DNA of 25,669 nt from a candidate division WOR-3 bacterium (GCA_016934535.1 JAFGSQ010000071.1:1-25669), one strand, 5' to 3'. Counted from the first letter of the stretch, positions 6,790 through 16,317 are shown. Translations and numbers: made by a program. Notes: a model not told the origin generated them from the sequence alone.

Positions 6790-7826
6790 AAAGATTATTA
6801 TGGCTTTTCACAGCCGTTGCCTGTTTATTTTCTTGCAGTTCAAATACAGAGCACAATGACAATCAGGACCGCTCAAAGAGAATTATGATCGCTGTTGTAG
6901 AGAACAGCCAATCGCTCCCCACATTAAAATTTTCTCAAAACATCGCCCCTCGCAGGGAATCACGTCTATCACCGGCAATGCCAGGCAGAATAGAGAGAAT
7001 ACTCGTGGAAAAAGGCGATTCTGTCAGGAAAGGCCAGCTCCTCGTCATTCTTTCAGGAGAGATGCTCACCGGAGCCCAGGCTCAATACGAAGCCGCAAAA
7101 TCTGACTACGTCAGGGCGCAAAATCTTTACGAGAATTCGGCGATTTCACTTCAGCAGCTCGAAAAAGCCGAAGCCATATACAAGAGTGCCACTGCACAAA
7201 GAGACATGTCCGCAAGGTCAGCATACGTGTACGCTCCATTCAAGGGTATCATAACTGATGTTTCTTGCGAAGAAGGCGAAATATTCAGTTTTACCCCCGA
7301 AATCTCTCTTTCTTCAGTCGAAGGAAGCGGAATCATCACTCTTTCAGCCATCGATTCAGTCGAGATCACAGGAAACGTGTCTGAACGTTATTACAACGAG
7401 ATTCACAAAGGATTAGAAGCTGTGATTAGGCCAGACCTCTTCCCCGACACCCAATGGTCCGGTTGTGTATCTAACATCGGTTCCGTAATTGACATATCAA
7501 CGAGAACTTTCGAAGTGGAAGTTGCCCTGGACAATCCCGATCTGATTCTCAAGCCCGGAATGTTCGCCGAAGTTTCCATGATTCTTGATCAAATGATTTC
7601 GACGCGGATTCCGGAAGAAGCCCTCGTTACAGATGCGAGCGGAAATGAGTTTTACGTCTTCGTTATTCAAAACGGAAAAGCCGTAAGAAAGACTGTGGTT
7701 GTCTCTTCAACCGAAAACGGATTCGTCGAAATTTTATCAGGTGTAAACAACGGCGACACGATAGCGACTGTCGGTTCGAGAACTCTTGAAGACGGAGACG
7801 AGATCTCAGTCGTCCACGAGAAGTAA
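6786..7826 (+). CDS. Periplasmic adaptor lipoprotein of RND efflux (HlyD/MFP family)
   Basis: Membrane-fusion protein that bridges the RND pump and the outer-membrane channel. A 346-residue lipoprotein: signal sequence with lipobox LFS-Cys17. It then has a lipoyl half-motif (VEKGDSVRKGQLLVIL), a helical hairpin of about 70 residues, the second lipoyl half (YVYAPFKGIITDVSCEEGE), and beta-barrel and membrane-proximal domains. It starts at TTG 6786 inside the upstream stop (TTGA), with strong Shine-Dalgarno GGAGGTG (6774-6780). The pump gene follows one base after its stop, so the complex is translated from one message. Confidence 0.92.
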   Translation: MKRLLWLFTAVACLFSCSSNTEHNDNQDRSKRIMIAVVENSQSLPTLKFSQNIAPRRESRLSPAMPGRIERILVEKGDSVRKGQLLVILSGEMLTGAQAQYEAAKSDYVRAQNLYENSAISLQQLEKAEAIYKSATAQRDMSARSAYVYAPFKGIITDVSCEEGEIFSFTPEISLSSVEGSGIITLSAIDSVEITGNVSERYYNEIHKGLEAVIRPDLFPDTQWSGCVSNIGSVIDISTRTFEVEVALDNPDLILKPGMFAEVSMILDQMISTRIPEEALVTDASGNEFYVFVIQNGKAVRKTVVVSSTENGFVEILSGVNNGDTIATVGSRTLEDGDEISVVHEK

Positions 7827-7827
7827 A

Positions 7828-10800
7828 ATGAACTTAATCGACATTGCCGTAAAAAAACCCTACATGACTCTGATGTTCTATATGGCTCTTGTCGTCATAG
7901 GAATATTCAGCGTTACCAGAATCCCACAGGACATGTTTCCGGATATAGAGGTCCCGCAGCTGACAGTGCTGACCGTCTATCCCGGAGCTTCCTGCGAAAA
8001 CGTCGAAAGACTGGTAACAAAACCTCTCGAAGAAGTGCTCGCTGGAGCGTCTGATCTCAAACATATTAATTCCTGGTCCAAAGACAACGTCTCAATCATC
8101 CAGCTCGAATTCAATTACGGAACCAACTTAGATGCTGCAGCAACGGACATACAGCAATTTGTGGATTTCGTCTCTGAGAATCTGCCTAACGGAGCAAAAA
8201 AACCGAGGATAATGAAGATATCAACGGGACACTATCCCATCCTCTACTTCGGTATCAAATACCAGGAAGGCATCACTGACATAGACGACATAGTCAACAA
8301 TCAGATTGCAGAAAGGATACAGCGTTCAACAGGCGTTGCGAATGTCCTGGTTTTGAACCTTCCGAAGAAAGAAATCAGAATATCTCTAAGCCCGTCGGAT
8401 TTGAGGAAATACGGCGTGTCAATTGATCAGATACGAACCGCTCTCAGTTTGGAGAATATAACAATCCCCGCCGGCAATGTTGACATAGGCACCATGAACT
8501 GGTCTGTTTCAGTGCCTTCGGATCTTGCATCGGTGGAGGAGATCGCTTCAGTTCCGGTGTCTTTTCAAAACGGAGTTATAGTCAGACTTCGCGACGTCGG
8601 AACAATCAAGGACACCATCGCACCTTCGACATCGTCTTCAATGGTAGACGGTGAAAAAGGTGTAGTGCTTGTCGTTATGAAACAGTCCGGCGTCAATTCA
8701 GTGGAAGTGTCGAAAAGTGTTAAAAATACAGTGGAACAATTGAGAGAAGGCCTTCCCGATGGAGTTGAAATAGAACTCGTTCAGGATTATTCGGAAAACA
8801 TAACAAACATCATTGGAAACCTCAAGCAGACGATATTCATTGTTTTGACAGCTGTCATCGCCGTCGTTTTTTTCTTTCTGAGAAAACTCGTGCCGAGCCT
8901 TATTATATCTCTTTCCATACCCTCTTCCATTATCATAGTCTTCATAGGTCTTTTCGCATTCGGTTATTCCTTCAACGCCGTTTCTCTCATGAGTATAGCT
9001 GTTGCCATAGGCATGATAGTCGATAACGCGATAGTCGTTCTCGAAAATATAGATAAACACAGAGACAGATCAGAGGACATGAAGTCCGCTTCCATAAACG
9101 GAGCAAAGGAAATGGCGCCGGCAGTCATCGCCGCCACCCTGACAACCGTCATTGTGTTTCTTCCTCTTGTTTTCGTCAGGGGTCTTGTTGGAATTTTATT
9201 CAAGCAGTTGGCCTTCGTAATAATAGTCACCATTGGTTCTTCTGTTTTTACGGCTCTGACTCTGACTCCGATGCTGACGTCCAAACTCGAAAAGACCAGG
9301 AAAAAGAATAATTCTCTCAGCAAGTTCTATGTGCTTTCAGAAAAATTCTTCAACAGCGTAGAAGCTTCCTATTTCAGACTTTTGTCATTCACGCTCAGGC
9401 ATAAGTACGCGTCCCTGACAGTTACGGCGATTGTATTCATTCTTTCTCTTCTTCTGATACCGCTTGTGGGAACCGGATATTTTTCTAATATTGACACTGG
9501 AGAACTGACCATATCCATCAACACTCCGTCGGGAACTTCTCTCGAGGCTACAGAGAAAGTAACTGCGCAGGTTTTTGCCTTGATAGACGAAGTCGTCAAA
9601 GACAAGATCGTCGCATTTTCAATGGAAGGGCAGGACGAGAAAGGCCTTCTTTCCACAGCAGGATTTAATGAAGGCAGCAACATAGCTACTATTGTCGTTC
9701 GCCTGACACCTCTTGAAAAGAGAGACAAATCGTCGGAGGAAATAGCCTGTATTCTCAGAGAAAGAATGAATGAAATACCAAATATAACTAAATATTCCGT
9801 GTCAAGCCAGTCTATAATGCTTCAGCTTTTACTCGGAGGATCCAGTGAAATCGAAATTGAAGTTTCAGGTCAAAACCTCGAAACAATCAATGAAATGGCT
9901 TTTGCCCTGTCAGACTCGGCCAGAAACATATCCGGCGTCGTAGACGCCTCCACGACAATTGACAACGGAAGACCAGAGCTTCGAATTGTCATTGACAAAG
10001 ACAAAGCCTCTTTGCTGGGGTTGACTCCAATGATGGTTGCCATGCAGGTAAGGCAGTCACTTTACGGTCAGGACGCAGGATCCATAATAGTCATGGATTC
10101 GGACCGACCTATTTTTATAACGTACGAAGAACATTCAAAAGACGACATCGAAAAAATCAAAGAAATTGTTCTGACAACTGTCTTCGGAAAACAGGTCTCT
10201 ATTGGAGACATAGCCGAAATCGAAAGAGATTTCGCCCCGATAGAAATAGCGAGAAAAGACAGGACAAGAACTGTTACAGTTATTTTATCTCTTTCCGGCA
10301 GATCTATGGGCGAAGTCGCCTCAGATTTATCGCCGATAATTCAGAGGATTGACACCCTATCCGGTGTGAATGCCAGAATTGCCGGTCAAACCGAAGACCA
10401 GAGAGAGACCTTTTTGGACCTTGCCACGGCATTATTCATCGGCATCGTTCTCGTTTACATGATTATGTGTGCCCAGTTCGGTTCGTTCAGAGACCCTTTC
10501 ATCATTATGTTTTCCATCCCTTTCACTTTTACAGGAATCATTCTTGCGTTTCTTATGACCGGATACGAGTTGAACATGATAACTTCTATCGGTGTTATAA
10601 TGCTCATGGGCATAGTCGTAAACAACGGTATAGTTCTGATTGATAGAATGAACACTTTGAAAAATTCAGGAAAACCTATACTCGAAACCGTCATAGAAGG
10701 AAGCATCTCCAGGCTGAGACCCATACTCATGACCGTCTTAACAACTGTAATCGGTTTCATTCCTCTTGCTCTGTCAAGAAAACAGGGTTACGAGATATGG

Positions 10801-10941
10801 TCGCCTTTCGCCACAACCGCTTTGGGAGGCCTCCTGGCTTCGACTGTCGTCACCCTGATTATAATTCCCGTGTTGTATTCGATTTTTCACAGAGAAAGAA
10901 AATTAAACAAAACCGGAGTACAGGGACCCGATTTGTCATAA
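7828..10941 (+). CDS. RND-family multidrug efflux pump (AcrB/HAE1-like inner-membrane transporter)
   Basis: A 1037-residue proton-driven transporter of the inner membrane. It shows the two-fold RND layout: TM1 near residue 15, a large periplasmic loop, TM2-6 (about 335-490), TM7 near 535, a second loop, and TM8-12 (about 865-1020). The TM4 motif AIGMIVDNAIVVLEN carries Asp399, the proton-relay Asp; AcrB has Asp-Asp here. In TM10 the motif is GIVVNNGIVLID, with Asn where AcrB has Lys940, a pattern I recall from HAE1 pumps outside Proteobacteria. Start ATG 7828, one base after the adaptor stop, gives the typical MNLIDIAVKKP N-terminus. Substrates are unknown; drugs, bile-like amphiphiles or metals cannot be separated from sequence alone. 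Confidence 0.93.
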   Translation: MNLIDIAVKKPYMTLMFYMALVVIGIFSVTRIPQDMFPDIEVPQLTVLTVYPGASCENVERLVTKPLEEVLAGASDLKHINSWSKDNVSIIQLEFNYGTNLDAAATDIQQFVDFVSENLPNGAKKPRIMKISTGHYPILYFGIKYQEGITDIDDIVNNQIAERIQRSTGVANVLVLNLPKKEIRISLSPSDLRKYGVSIDQIRTALSLENITIPAGNVDIGTMNWSVSVPSDLASVEEIASVPVSFQNGVIVRLRDVGTIKDTIAPSTSSSMVDGEKGVVLVVMKQSGVNSVEVSKSVKNTVEQLREGLPDGVEIELVQDYSENITNIIGNLKQTIFIVLTAVIAVVFFFLRKLVPSLIISLSIPSSIIIVFIGLFAFGYSFNAVSLMSIAVAIGMIVDNAIVVLENIDKHRDRSEDMKSASINGAKEMAPAVIAATLTTVIVFLPLVFVRGLVGILFKQLAFVIIVTIGSSVFTALTLTPMLTSKLEKTRKKNNSLSKFYVLSEKFFNSVEASYFRLLSFTLRHKYASLTVTAIVFILSLLLIPLVGTGYFSNIDTGELTISINTPSGTSLEATEKVTAQVFALIDEVVKDKIVAFSMEGQDEKGLLSTAGFNEGSNIATIVVRLTPLEKRDKSSEEIACILRERMNEIPNITKYSVSSQSIMLQLLLGGSSEIEIEVSGQNLETINEMAFALSDSARNISGVVDASTTIDNGRPELRIVIDKDKASLLGLTPMMVAMQVRQSLYGQDAGSIIVMDSDRPIFITYEEHSKDDIEKIKEIVLTTVFGKQVSIGDIAEIERDFAPIEIARKDRTRTVTVILSLSGRSMGEVASDLSPIIQRIDTLSGVNARIAGQTEDQRETFLDLATALFIGIVLVYMIMCAQFGSFRDPFIIMFSIPFTFTGIILAFLMTGYELNMITSIGVIMLMGIVVNNGIVLIDRMNTLKNSGKPILETVIEGSISRLRPILMTVLTTVIGFIPLALSRKQGYEIWSPFATTALGGLLASTVVTLIIIPVLYSIFHRERKLNKTGVQGPDLS

Positions 10942-10991
10942 AATCAGATCGATCGTTGAAAGCGAACTGATCTTACTGCTTGTATGCCGAT

Positions 10992-11015
10992 AAAAAAAGG
11001 CGCCGGAAGGCGCCT
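10992..11015 (-). terminator. Intrinsic terminator of the ribosomal protein operon
   Basis: On the minus strand AGGCGCC (11015-11009), loop TTCC, GGCGCCT (11004-10998) is followed by a T run whose complement is A7 at 10992-10998. The GC-rich 7-bp stem plus U tract is a textbook terminator, 26 bases past the rplQ stop. On the plus strand the hairpin is followed by ATTTAG and would be weak for the converging efflux operon. Confidence 0.88.
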
Positions 11016-11041
11016 ATTTAGATAAATGATCCAAGGGGCGA

Positions 11042-11503
11042 TTATTTTTTATTTTTTTCTTTTTCCTTGTCCTTGTCGTCTTTCTTTGCTTTTCTTCCCC
11101 CTCTTCTCGTCGCCGGTTTCTTTTCCTTTTTCTCTTTCTTTTCTTCCTTATACGATGAGAGTTCTATAAGAGCCATTCTTGCGTTGTCGCCCTGACGGAA
11201 ATCAAGCCCGTAAATTCTCGTATATCCGCCTTTTTTTTCCTTCATTTCAGGTATGACTTTATCGAACAGGCTTTTGACCGTTTCTTTCCCGTAGACAAGC
11301 CGGGCTACATATCTTCTCGCGTTGAAATCGTCAATTTTCGCCTTTGTAATAATTTTTTCAACGTACGGCTGAAGCTCTTTCGCAATGGATTTTGTCGTTT
11401 TTATCTTTCCGTGAAGAAAGAGCGAACTCGCCGCGTTTCTCAGAAGGGCTTTTCTGTTCGAATCGTTTCTTCCGAGTTTTCTTCCTTTTACTTTATGTCT
11501 CAT
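11042..11503 (-). CDS. rplQ: 50S ribosomal protein L17
   Basis: L17, a large-subunit protein near the exit tunnel, 153 residues. The N-terminus MRHKVKGRKLGRN is canonical and fixes the start at ATG 11503; a longer frame to 11545 lies within rpoA. The start overlaps the rpoA end by 11 bases, with GGAG seven bases upstream. After about residue 117 the protein ends in a Lys/Glu/Asp-rich low-complexity tail (repeats such as EEKKEKKEKK), longer than in the E. coli protein, probably disordered and RNA-contacting. Last gene of the operon; terminator follows. Confidence 0.95.
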   Translation of the reverse strand: MRHKVKGRKLGRNDSNRKALLRNAASSLFLHGKIKTTKSIAKELQPYVEKIITKAKIDDFNARRYVARLVYGKETVKSLFDKVIPEMKEKKGGYTRIYGLDFRQGDNARMALIELSSYKEEKKEKKEKKPATRRGGRKAKKDDKDKEKEKNKK

Positions 11504-12488
11504 CTGATTTCTCCGTTTCGTCGGGTTCCAGGTATTCGCTAACATCCATTCCGAATCTCAAACCTTTGGATTCGAGGACTTTGATAAGCTCCTGCAGAGA
11601 GCGCTTGCCGAAGTTTTTGTATTTCAGCATTTCCTGCTCACTTCTCTGAACGAGGTCGCCGAGATTTCTTAGCTTTGCTTCTTTCAGGCAGTTCGCGGCT
11701 CTGACGGAGAGTTCCAGCTCTTCCACCTTCTGCGTCAAAAGCTTTTTCATTCTTTTCTTTTCCTCGTCAACTTCTTCTTCAACTATGGTTTCCGGTTCCT
11801 TTTCAAAATTGATAAGAACCATGGAGTAATCTTTCATAATCTTACCCGAATGAGACAGAGCTTCCATCGGTTTTATTGTTCCGTCAGTCCAGATATCGAG
11901 AGTCAGTTTGTCGTAATCGGCCCTGTTGCCGACTCTTGTGTTCTCAACCGAGTAATTCACTTTTACAACCGGAGAAAAAACGGCGTCGAGAAAAATAGTT
12001 CCGAGAGGTGCGTTTTTGGTTTTGAGTCTTTCGATGGGGCAATATCCAGTACCTGACGTCACTTCCATTTCCATTTTTATGTCGGCGTTTCTGCCCAGAG
12101 AACATATTTCAAGTTCAGGGTTGACTATCTTGACTCCGGCCGGCGTCCAAATATCTCCGGCTTTTACGATACAGGGTCCTTTTTTCCTTACCTCAAGAGT
12201 GACAGGCAAATCGCAGTCGGCTTTCAGTCTTACTTTCTTCAGCCTCAATTCAATCTCAATAATGTCCTCCATGACTCCGGGAACCGGGACGTATTCGTGG
12301 TCAACGCCGTCTATTCTTATCCTCGTAATTGCTGAGCCCTGTATTGAAGAAAGAAGTATCCTCCGCAAAGCGTTGCCTAACGTGAAACCGAAACCTCTTT
12401 CAAGAGGGTCGAGTACAAATCTTCCGTAATTTGCCTTTTCTTCTTCTACCACGACACTCTTAGGTATCTGAATTGGTTTTAGCTTCAT
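11493..12488 (-). CDS. rpoA: DNA-directed RNA polymerase subunit alpha
   Basis: The alpha subunit nucleates polymerase assembly and contacts UP elements and activators. The 331 residues comprise the N-terminal dimerisation domain (about 1-230, with PLERGFGFTLGNALRRILLSS), a charged linker (about 230-255), and the C-terminal domain from residue 260 (LSVRAANCLKEA), where Arg263 corresponds to the UP-element-binding Arg265 of E. coli. Shine-Dalgarno AGGGGA precedes ATG 12488. It sits between rpsD and rplQ, the standard alpha-operon order. Confidence 0.98.
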   Translation of the reverse strand: MKLKPIQIPKSVVVEEEKANYGRFVLDPLERGFGFTLGNALRRILLSSIQGSAITRIRIDGVDHEYVPVPGVMEDIIEIELRLKKVRLKADCDLPVTLEVRKKGPCIVKAGDIWTPAGVKIVNPELEICSLGRNADIKMEMEVTSGTGYCPIERLKTKNAPLGTIFLDAVFSPVVKVNYSVENTRVGNRADYDKLTLDIWTDGTIKPMEALSHSGKIMKDYSMVLINFEKEPETIVEEEVDEEKKRMKKLLTQKVEELELSVRAANCLKEAKLRNLGDLVQRSEQEMLKYKNFGKRSLQELIKVLESKGLRFGMDVSEYLEPDETEKSDET

Positions 12489-12501
12489 TTATTTTCCCCT
12501 T

Positions 12502-13134
12502 TTACTTCGAATATAGCTCGACTATCAAATGTTCCCTTATATCCGGCGGCAGATCCGTTCTCTCCGGAATTGTGTTGAAGACGGCTTTCTTTTTTTCCAG
12601 ATCCAGTGTAATCCAGCTTGGTATTCCTCTTTGTTTTCTCGCTTCGAGAGAATGGACAACCAGATCGAGGGATTTGCTTTTTTCCTTTAACTCAATGAGA
12701 TCTCCTATCTTGACCTGATAAGAGGGATAATTGATCTTCTTACCGTTAATGCAAATGTGTCCGTGTCTAATCAACTGTCTGGCTGATTTTCTCGAAGGGG
12801 CAAACCCCGATCTGTAGGCGACATTGTCGAGTCTTCTTTCGAGAAGCTGAAGAAGTAAGGTTCCTGTGATACCCTTTTGCCGTGAAGCGTCTTCAAAATA
12901 ATTTCTGAACTGCTTCTCCAGAACACCGTATTGTCTTTTGACTTTCTGCTTTTCCCTTAACTGGTCGCCGTATAGATTCATTTTTCTGCGTCTTCTCCCC
13001 ATCGAGACCCCGGGAGCCTTGACTGATTCTTTTTCCATCGGGCATTTGGTCGTAAAACATTTTTCTCCTTTGAGAAAAAGTTTGACGCTCTCTCTCCTGC
13101 AAAGCCTGCAATTAGGACCTGTATATCTTGACAT
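12502..13134 (-). CDS. rpsD: 30S ribosomal protein S4, zinc-binding form
   Basis: S4 is a primary 16S binder and, in many bacteria, translational regulator of the alpha operon. The 210 residues start MSRYTGPNCRLCRRE. Cys9, Cys12, Cys26 and Cys31 form the zinc site of the C+ type of S4. The S4 RNA-binding domain lies around residues 95-160 (LERRLDNVAYRSGFAPSRKS, RQLIRHGHICING). Shine-Dalgarno GGGGG lies about eight bases before ATG 13134. Confidence 0.97.
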   Translation of the reverse strand: MSRYTGPNCRLCRRESVKLFLKGEKCFTTKCPMEKESVKAPGVSMGRRRRKMNLYGDQLREKQKVKRQYGVLEKQFRNYFEDASRQKGITGTLLLQLLERRLDNVAYRSGFAPSRKSARQLIRHGHICINGKKINYPSYQVKIGDLIELKEKSKSLDLVVHSLEARKQRGIPSWITLDLEKKKAVFNTIPERTDLPPDIREHLIVELYSK

Positions 13135-13152
13135 ATCTTGTTACCCCCGACT

Positions 13153-13551
13153 TTATACTCTGCGCTTTTTGGGCGGTCTGCATCCGTTATGAGGGATGGG
13201 TGTGATGTCCTTTATTAGAATTACTTCCAGGCCGGAACCTTCAAGAGACCTTATGGCAGATTCCCTGCCGGGACCAGGCCCTTTTACCCAGACCTCGACT
13301 CTTTTCAATCCGAGAGACATCGCTTTTTTAGACGCGTCTTTGGCGGCTTCACCTGCGGCGAACGGCGTTCCTTTCCTCGAACCTTTCTGGCCGGAAGTTC
13401 CGGAAGAAGCCCAGCTTATAGTCGCGCCCTGCGTGTCAGTCAATGTCACTATCGTGTTGTTAAACGTCGAATGTATATGAGCGACACCGTTTGTGTCGAC
13501 TTTTGTTTTTTTCTTAGTTTTTTTCTCGGATCTTACCTTCTTAGCAGACAC
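13153..13551 (-). CDS. rpsK: 30S ribosomal protein S11
   Basis: S11 forms the platform of the small subunit. The 132 residues have a lysine-rich N-terminal extension (1-17), then [15 protein letters not shown] and the canonical C-terminus [15 protein letters not shown]. It uses a GTG start at 13551 with GGAGG four bases upstream. Order rpsM-rpsK-rpsD is standard. Confidence 0.97.
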   Translation of the reverse strand: MSAKKVRSEKKTKKKTKVDTNGVAHIHSTFNNTIVTLTDTQGATISWASSGTSGQKGSRKGTPFAAGEAAKDASKKAMSLGLKRVEVWVKGPGPGRESAIRSLEGSGLEVILIKDITPIPHNGCRPPKKRRV

Positions 13552-13587
13552 TTATCCTCCTCATTCATATCATATTTAAAGGCATCG

Positions 13588-13971
13588 TTATTTTTTCAAC
13601 ACGACTTTTTTCGCGGCGACGGCTCCTTTTTTGGGTCCTTTTCTCGTCCTCGCGTTGGTCTTCGTTCTCTGCCCTCTGACAGGCAAACCTCTGGCGTGTC
13701 TCATGCCTCTGTAACACTGAATCTCTTTCAGCCTTTTTATATTCTGAGCGATATCGGCTCTGAGCTGTCCTTCGACTTTCAAATTTTCGTCTATGTATCG
13801 TCTTATTTTTTCCACGTCTTTTTCAGTCAGCTCATTCGTTCTCAAGGAAGGATTGATGTCAACCGCTTTCAACACCATCTGAGATGTTTTAAGCCCCATT
13901 CCGTAAATATATGTCAAAGCGACTTCAACTCTTTTATTTCTCGGAAGGTCTATACCGGATATTCTTGCCAA
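13588..13971 (-). CDS. rpsM: 30S ribosomal protein S13
   Basis: S13 contacts P-site tRNA and bridges the subunits. The 127 residues contain [15 protein letters not shown] at the start, a helix-two-turn-helix, and the tRNA-facing tail with [16 protein letters not shown] and [11 protein letters not shown]. It starts with TTG at 13971, preceded by an 11-base Shine-Dalgarno AGGAGGTGATC (13983-13973) that overlaps the rpmJ stop. Confidence 0.97.
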   Translation of the reverse strand: MARISGIDLPRNKRVEVALTYIYGMGLKTSQMVLKAVDINPSLRTNELTEKDVEKIRRYIDENLKVEGQLRADIAQNIKRLKEIQCYRGMRHARGLPVRGQRTKTNARTRKGPKKGAVAAKKVVLKK

Positions 13972-13981
13972 AGATCACCTC

Positions 13982-14098
13982 CTATCCCTGACGCTGCTTG
14001 TGTTTGGGATTTTTTTTGCATATTATTCTCACGACATTGTTTCTTCTTATAATTTTGCAGTCCTTGCAAATTTTCTTTACCGAAGTCCTGACTTTCAT
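13982..14098 (-). CDS. rpmJ: 50S ribosomal protein L36, zinc-binding form
   Basis: A small gene of 38 residues, starting [15 protein letters not shown] and ending NPKHKQRQG, a clear L36. The zinc ligands Cys11, Cys14, Cys27 and His33 are all present, so this is the C+ form; one residue more than usual separates the last Cys and His. It sits between infA and rpsM, its conserved place. Its stop TAG at 13982-13984 is embedded in the Shine-Dalgarno of rpsM. Confidence 0.96.
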   Translation of the reverse strand: MKVRTSVKKICKDCKIIRRNNVVRIICKKNPKHKQRQG

Positions 14099-14108
14099 TT
14101 TTTCCCCT

Positions 14109-14339
14109 TTATTTCTGCCTGTATATTATTCTTCCCCTGGTCATGTCGTAGGGAGAAAGTTCCAGCGTCACTTTGTCGCCGGGTAGTATCTTAATGTAAT
14201 TTATCCTCATCCTGCCCGAAAGATAAGCCTGAACAAGGTGCTGTGTATTTTCTATCATCACTCTGTATTTCAACCCCGGCAGAACTTCCTGAACGATCCC
14301 GTTTATCTGGATCCCTTTTCTGCCTTTTCCTTCAATCAT
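14109..14339 (-). CDS. infA: Translation initiation factor IF-1
   Basis: IF-1 occupies the ribosomal A site during initiation. It is a single OB-fold protein (S1 domain) of 76 residues with the signatures [20 protein letters not shown] and [14 protein letters not shown] chose ATG 14339, which gives family length and places GGAG ten bases upstream; ATG 14348 adds three residues but lies one base from that site. Either start overlaps the adk end. The N-terminus is more basic (KGRKG) than the usual MAKEDVIEVEG. Confidence 0.94.
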   Translation of the reverse strand: MIEGKGRKGIQINGIVQEVLPGLKYRVMIENTQHLVQAYLSGRMRINYIKILPGDKVTLELSPYDMTRGRIIYRQK

Positions 14340-14994
14340 TAATTTCATGCTCCAAATCTCTCATCAGTTCGATTTTTTCCTTTTCTCCGTTTACATTGAC
14401 CAGAAGACCTTTTTCGCGGTAATAATCGAGAAGCGGTTTTGTCTGTTTTTCGTAAACCAGAAGCCTGTCCCTGATTATCTCCGGCTTGTCGTCGTCTCTA
14501 ATAATTAAGCGGGCTCCGCAAACGCCGCAAATTCCGACTTTCGCCGGTTTATCAGTCCTGAGATTATACACTTTTTTACACAAAGGGCAATATCTTCTGT
14601 TCGAATTTCTTTCAACGGCTGTTTCGGCGTCTATCTCAAAATAAAAAACTTTGAAAAGGTCCTCTTTTTTTTCAGCGAGTATTCTGCCGAGACCTTCCGC
14701 CTGAATAATTGTTCTCGGAAATCCGTCGAAAATGCAAACCGGAGACGAGTTTTGAGTGTTCTCAAAAGCCGCCCCAACAGCCTCTATGACTGTTTCGTCC
14801 GGAACCAGTTGACCTGCAGAGACGAGTTTATTTATCTTTTCTCCGAGTTCGGTTTTTTTACCAGCTGCTTCTCTCAAAATATCTCCTGCCACAATCACGT
14901 TATACTTTTTTTTAGATCTGAAAAGCGCTGCTTGTGTTCCTTTTCCCGCTCCCGGAGGGCCTATGAATACAACTATTTTCCGCTTTTCAGTCAA
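14332..14994 (-). CDS. adk: Adenylate kinase, zinc-LID type
   Basis: Interconverts ATP + AMP and 2 ADP. The 220 residues show the P-loop GPPGAGKGT (12-20), the FDGFPRT AMP-binding motif, and a LID with [10 protein letters not shown] and [10 protein letters not shown], a four-Cys zinc site typical of Gram-positive and many other non-enteric adenylate kinases. It starts at TTG 14994 with GGAGG nine bases upstream at the secY stop. It is followed directly by infA; the map gene that usually lies here is absent. Confidence 0.97.
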   Translation of the reverse strand: MTEKRKIVVFIGPPGAGKGTQAALFRSKKKYNVIVAGDILREAAGKKTELGEKINKLVSAGQLVPDETVIEAVGAAFENTQNSSPVCIFDGFPRTIIQAEGLGRILAEKKEDLFKVFYFEIDAETAVERNSNRRYCPLCKKVYNLRTDKPAKVGICGVCGARLIIRDDDKPEIIRDRLLVYEKQTKPLLDYYREKGLLVNVNGEKEKIELMRDLEHEIND

Positions 14995-15000
14995 ATTGCC

Positions 15001-16317
15001 TTACCTCCTGCCTCTTATCTTGCCTTTGCTCAAAAATCCCTCGTAATGCCTCATCATGAGCTGGGCTTCTACCTGCCTCATTGTGTCGAGAATTACTCCG
15101 ACAACTATGAGGATGGAAGTGCCTCCAAAATAAAACGGCAGATTGAACTTCTGAATAAGTATCATCGGCAAAACCGCTATGAAAGCAAAAAACAAAGAAC
15201 CGGGTAAAGTAATTCTGCTGACGACGAAGTCTATGTATTCAGCTGTCTTCCTTCCGGGTCTGTATCCGGGGATGAATCCGCCGTATTTTTTCATATTATC
15301 AGCGAGATCATTGGGATTGATGACTACTGACGTGTAAAAATACGCGAAAAACACAATAAGAACCACGTATATGACGTTATATACAATCTCGCCGGGTTGC
15401 ATCCAGGCCGAAAAAATCGCCAGGAGCGACGCGCTCGTGCTGTTTTGGAAAAACTGGGCAATGGTCTGCGGGAACATCATAATGGACTGAGCGAATATTA
15501 TGGGAATTATTCCCGCACTGTTCACGTTCAAAGGCAAATGAGTCGATTGTCCTCCGTAAACTTTCCTTCCTACCACTCTTTTCGCATATTGAACAGGTAT
15601 CCTTCTTTGTCCCTGTGTTATCATGACTACCGCCGCGGTTATCAAAATCATCATGAGACCCAGGATCACGACAGTGAAGATATTAATCACTCCGGTTGTT
15701 AAAAGCATATACGTTCTGGCGACGTCCATCGGAAAACTCGCGATTATGCCGACCATGATTATGAGAGAAATTCCGTTTCCTATACCGACTTCGGTTATCC
15801 TCTCTCCGAGCCACATGACAAAAACAGTTCCGACAGTCAGCGAAATTATCGTAGTCAACATGAACAAAAATCCCGGATTATTGACCAGAGGGAGGCCGTC
15901 TATGTTTTGCGCCTGAAGATATATTCCTATGCTGAAAGCCTGAAATATTGCGAGTCCGACAGTAGTATATCTCGTGTACTGTGTAATTTTTCTTCTGCCT
16001 TCTTCTCCTTCTTTCTGAAGTTTTTGAAAAGAAGGTATAATTGAAGCGAGAAGCTGAAAAATAATCGAAGCAGTAATGTAAGGCATGATACCGAGAGCGA
16101 ACACAGTCGCCCTGCCGAGGTTCCCTCCGGCAAACATGTCAAAAAGTCCCAGAATGCCCGATTGCTGAGCCTGAAAAAATCTCGATAGCGCTACGGCGTT
16201 AATACCCGGCAAAGGTATGTGTCCGCCCAGCCTGTAAATTACAAGAAGAAAAGCGGTCCAAAAGATTTTTTTTCTCAGATCTTCGACTTTGAATATGTTC
16301 TGAAAACTTTTAATCAC
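15001..16317 (-). CDS. secY: Preprotein translocase subunit SecY
   Basis: Central channel of the Sec translocon, 438 residues with ten predicted membrane helices, from FWTAFLLVIYRLGGHIPLPG near the N-terminus to a basic tail (LSKGKIRGRR). The plug region after the GLFDMFAGGNL motif and the cytoplasmic loop with PGYRPGRKTAEY are typical. Start GTG 16317 overlaps the rplO stop (GTGA). It is the route for the signal-peptide-bearing proteins in this window. Confidence 0.98.
   Translation of the reverse strand: MIKSFQNIFKVEDLRKKIFWTAFLLVIYRLGGHIPLPGINAVALSRFFQAQQSGILGLFDMFAGGNLGRATVFALGIMPYITASIIFQLLASIIPSFQKLQKEGEEGRRKITQYTRYTTVGLAIFQAFSIGIYLQAQNIDGLPLVNNPGFLFMLTTIISLTVGTVFVMWLGERITEVGIGNGISLIIMVGIIASFPMDVARTYMLLTTGVINIFTVVILGLMMILITAAVVMITQGQRRIPVQYAKRVVGRKVYGGQSTHLPLNVNSAGIIPIIFAQSIMMFPQTIAQFFQNSTSASLLAIFSAWMQPGEIVYNVIYVVLIVFFAYFYTSVVINPNDLADNMKKYGGFIPGYRPGRKTAEYIDFVVSRITLPGSLFFAFIAVLPMILIQKFNLPFYFGGTSILIVVGVILDTMRQVEAQLMMRHYEGFLSKGKIRGRR

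Noticed and set aside
7786-7827. N-terminal extension of the RND pump
   Set aside because: It overlaps the adaptor gene and adds a polar segment not found in the family; MNLIDIAVKKP is the usual start.
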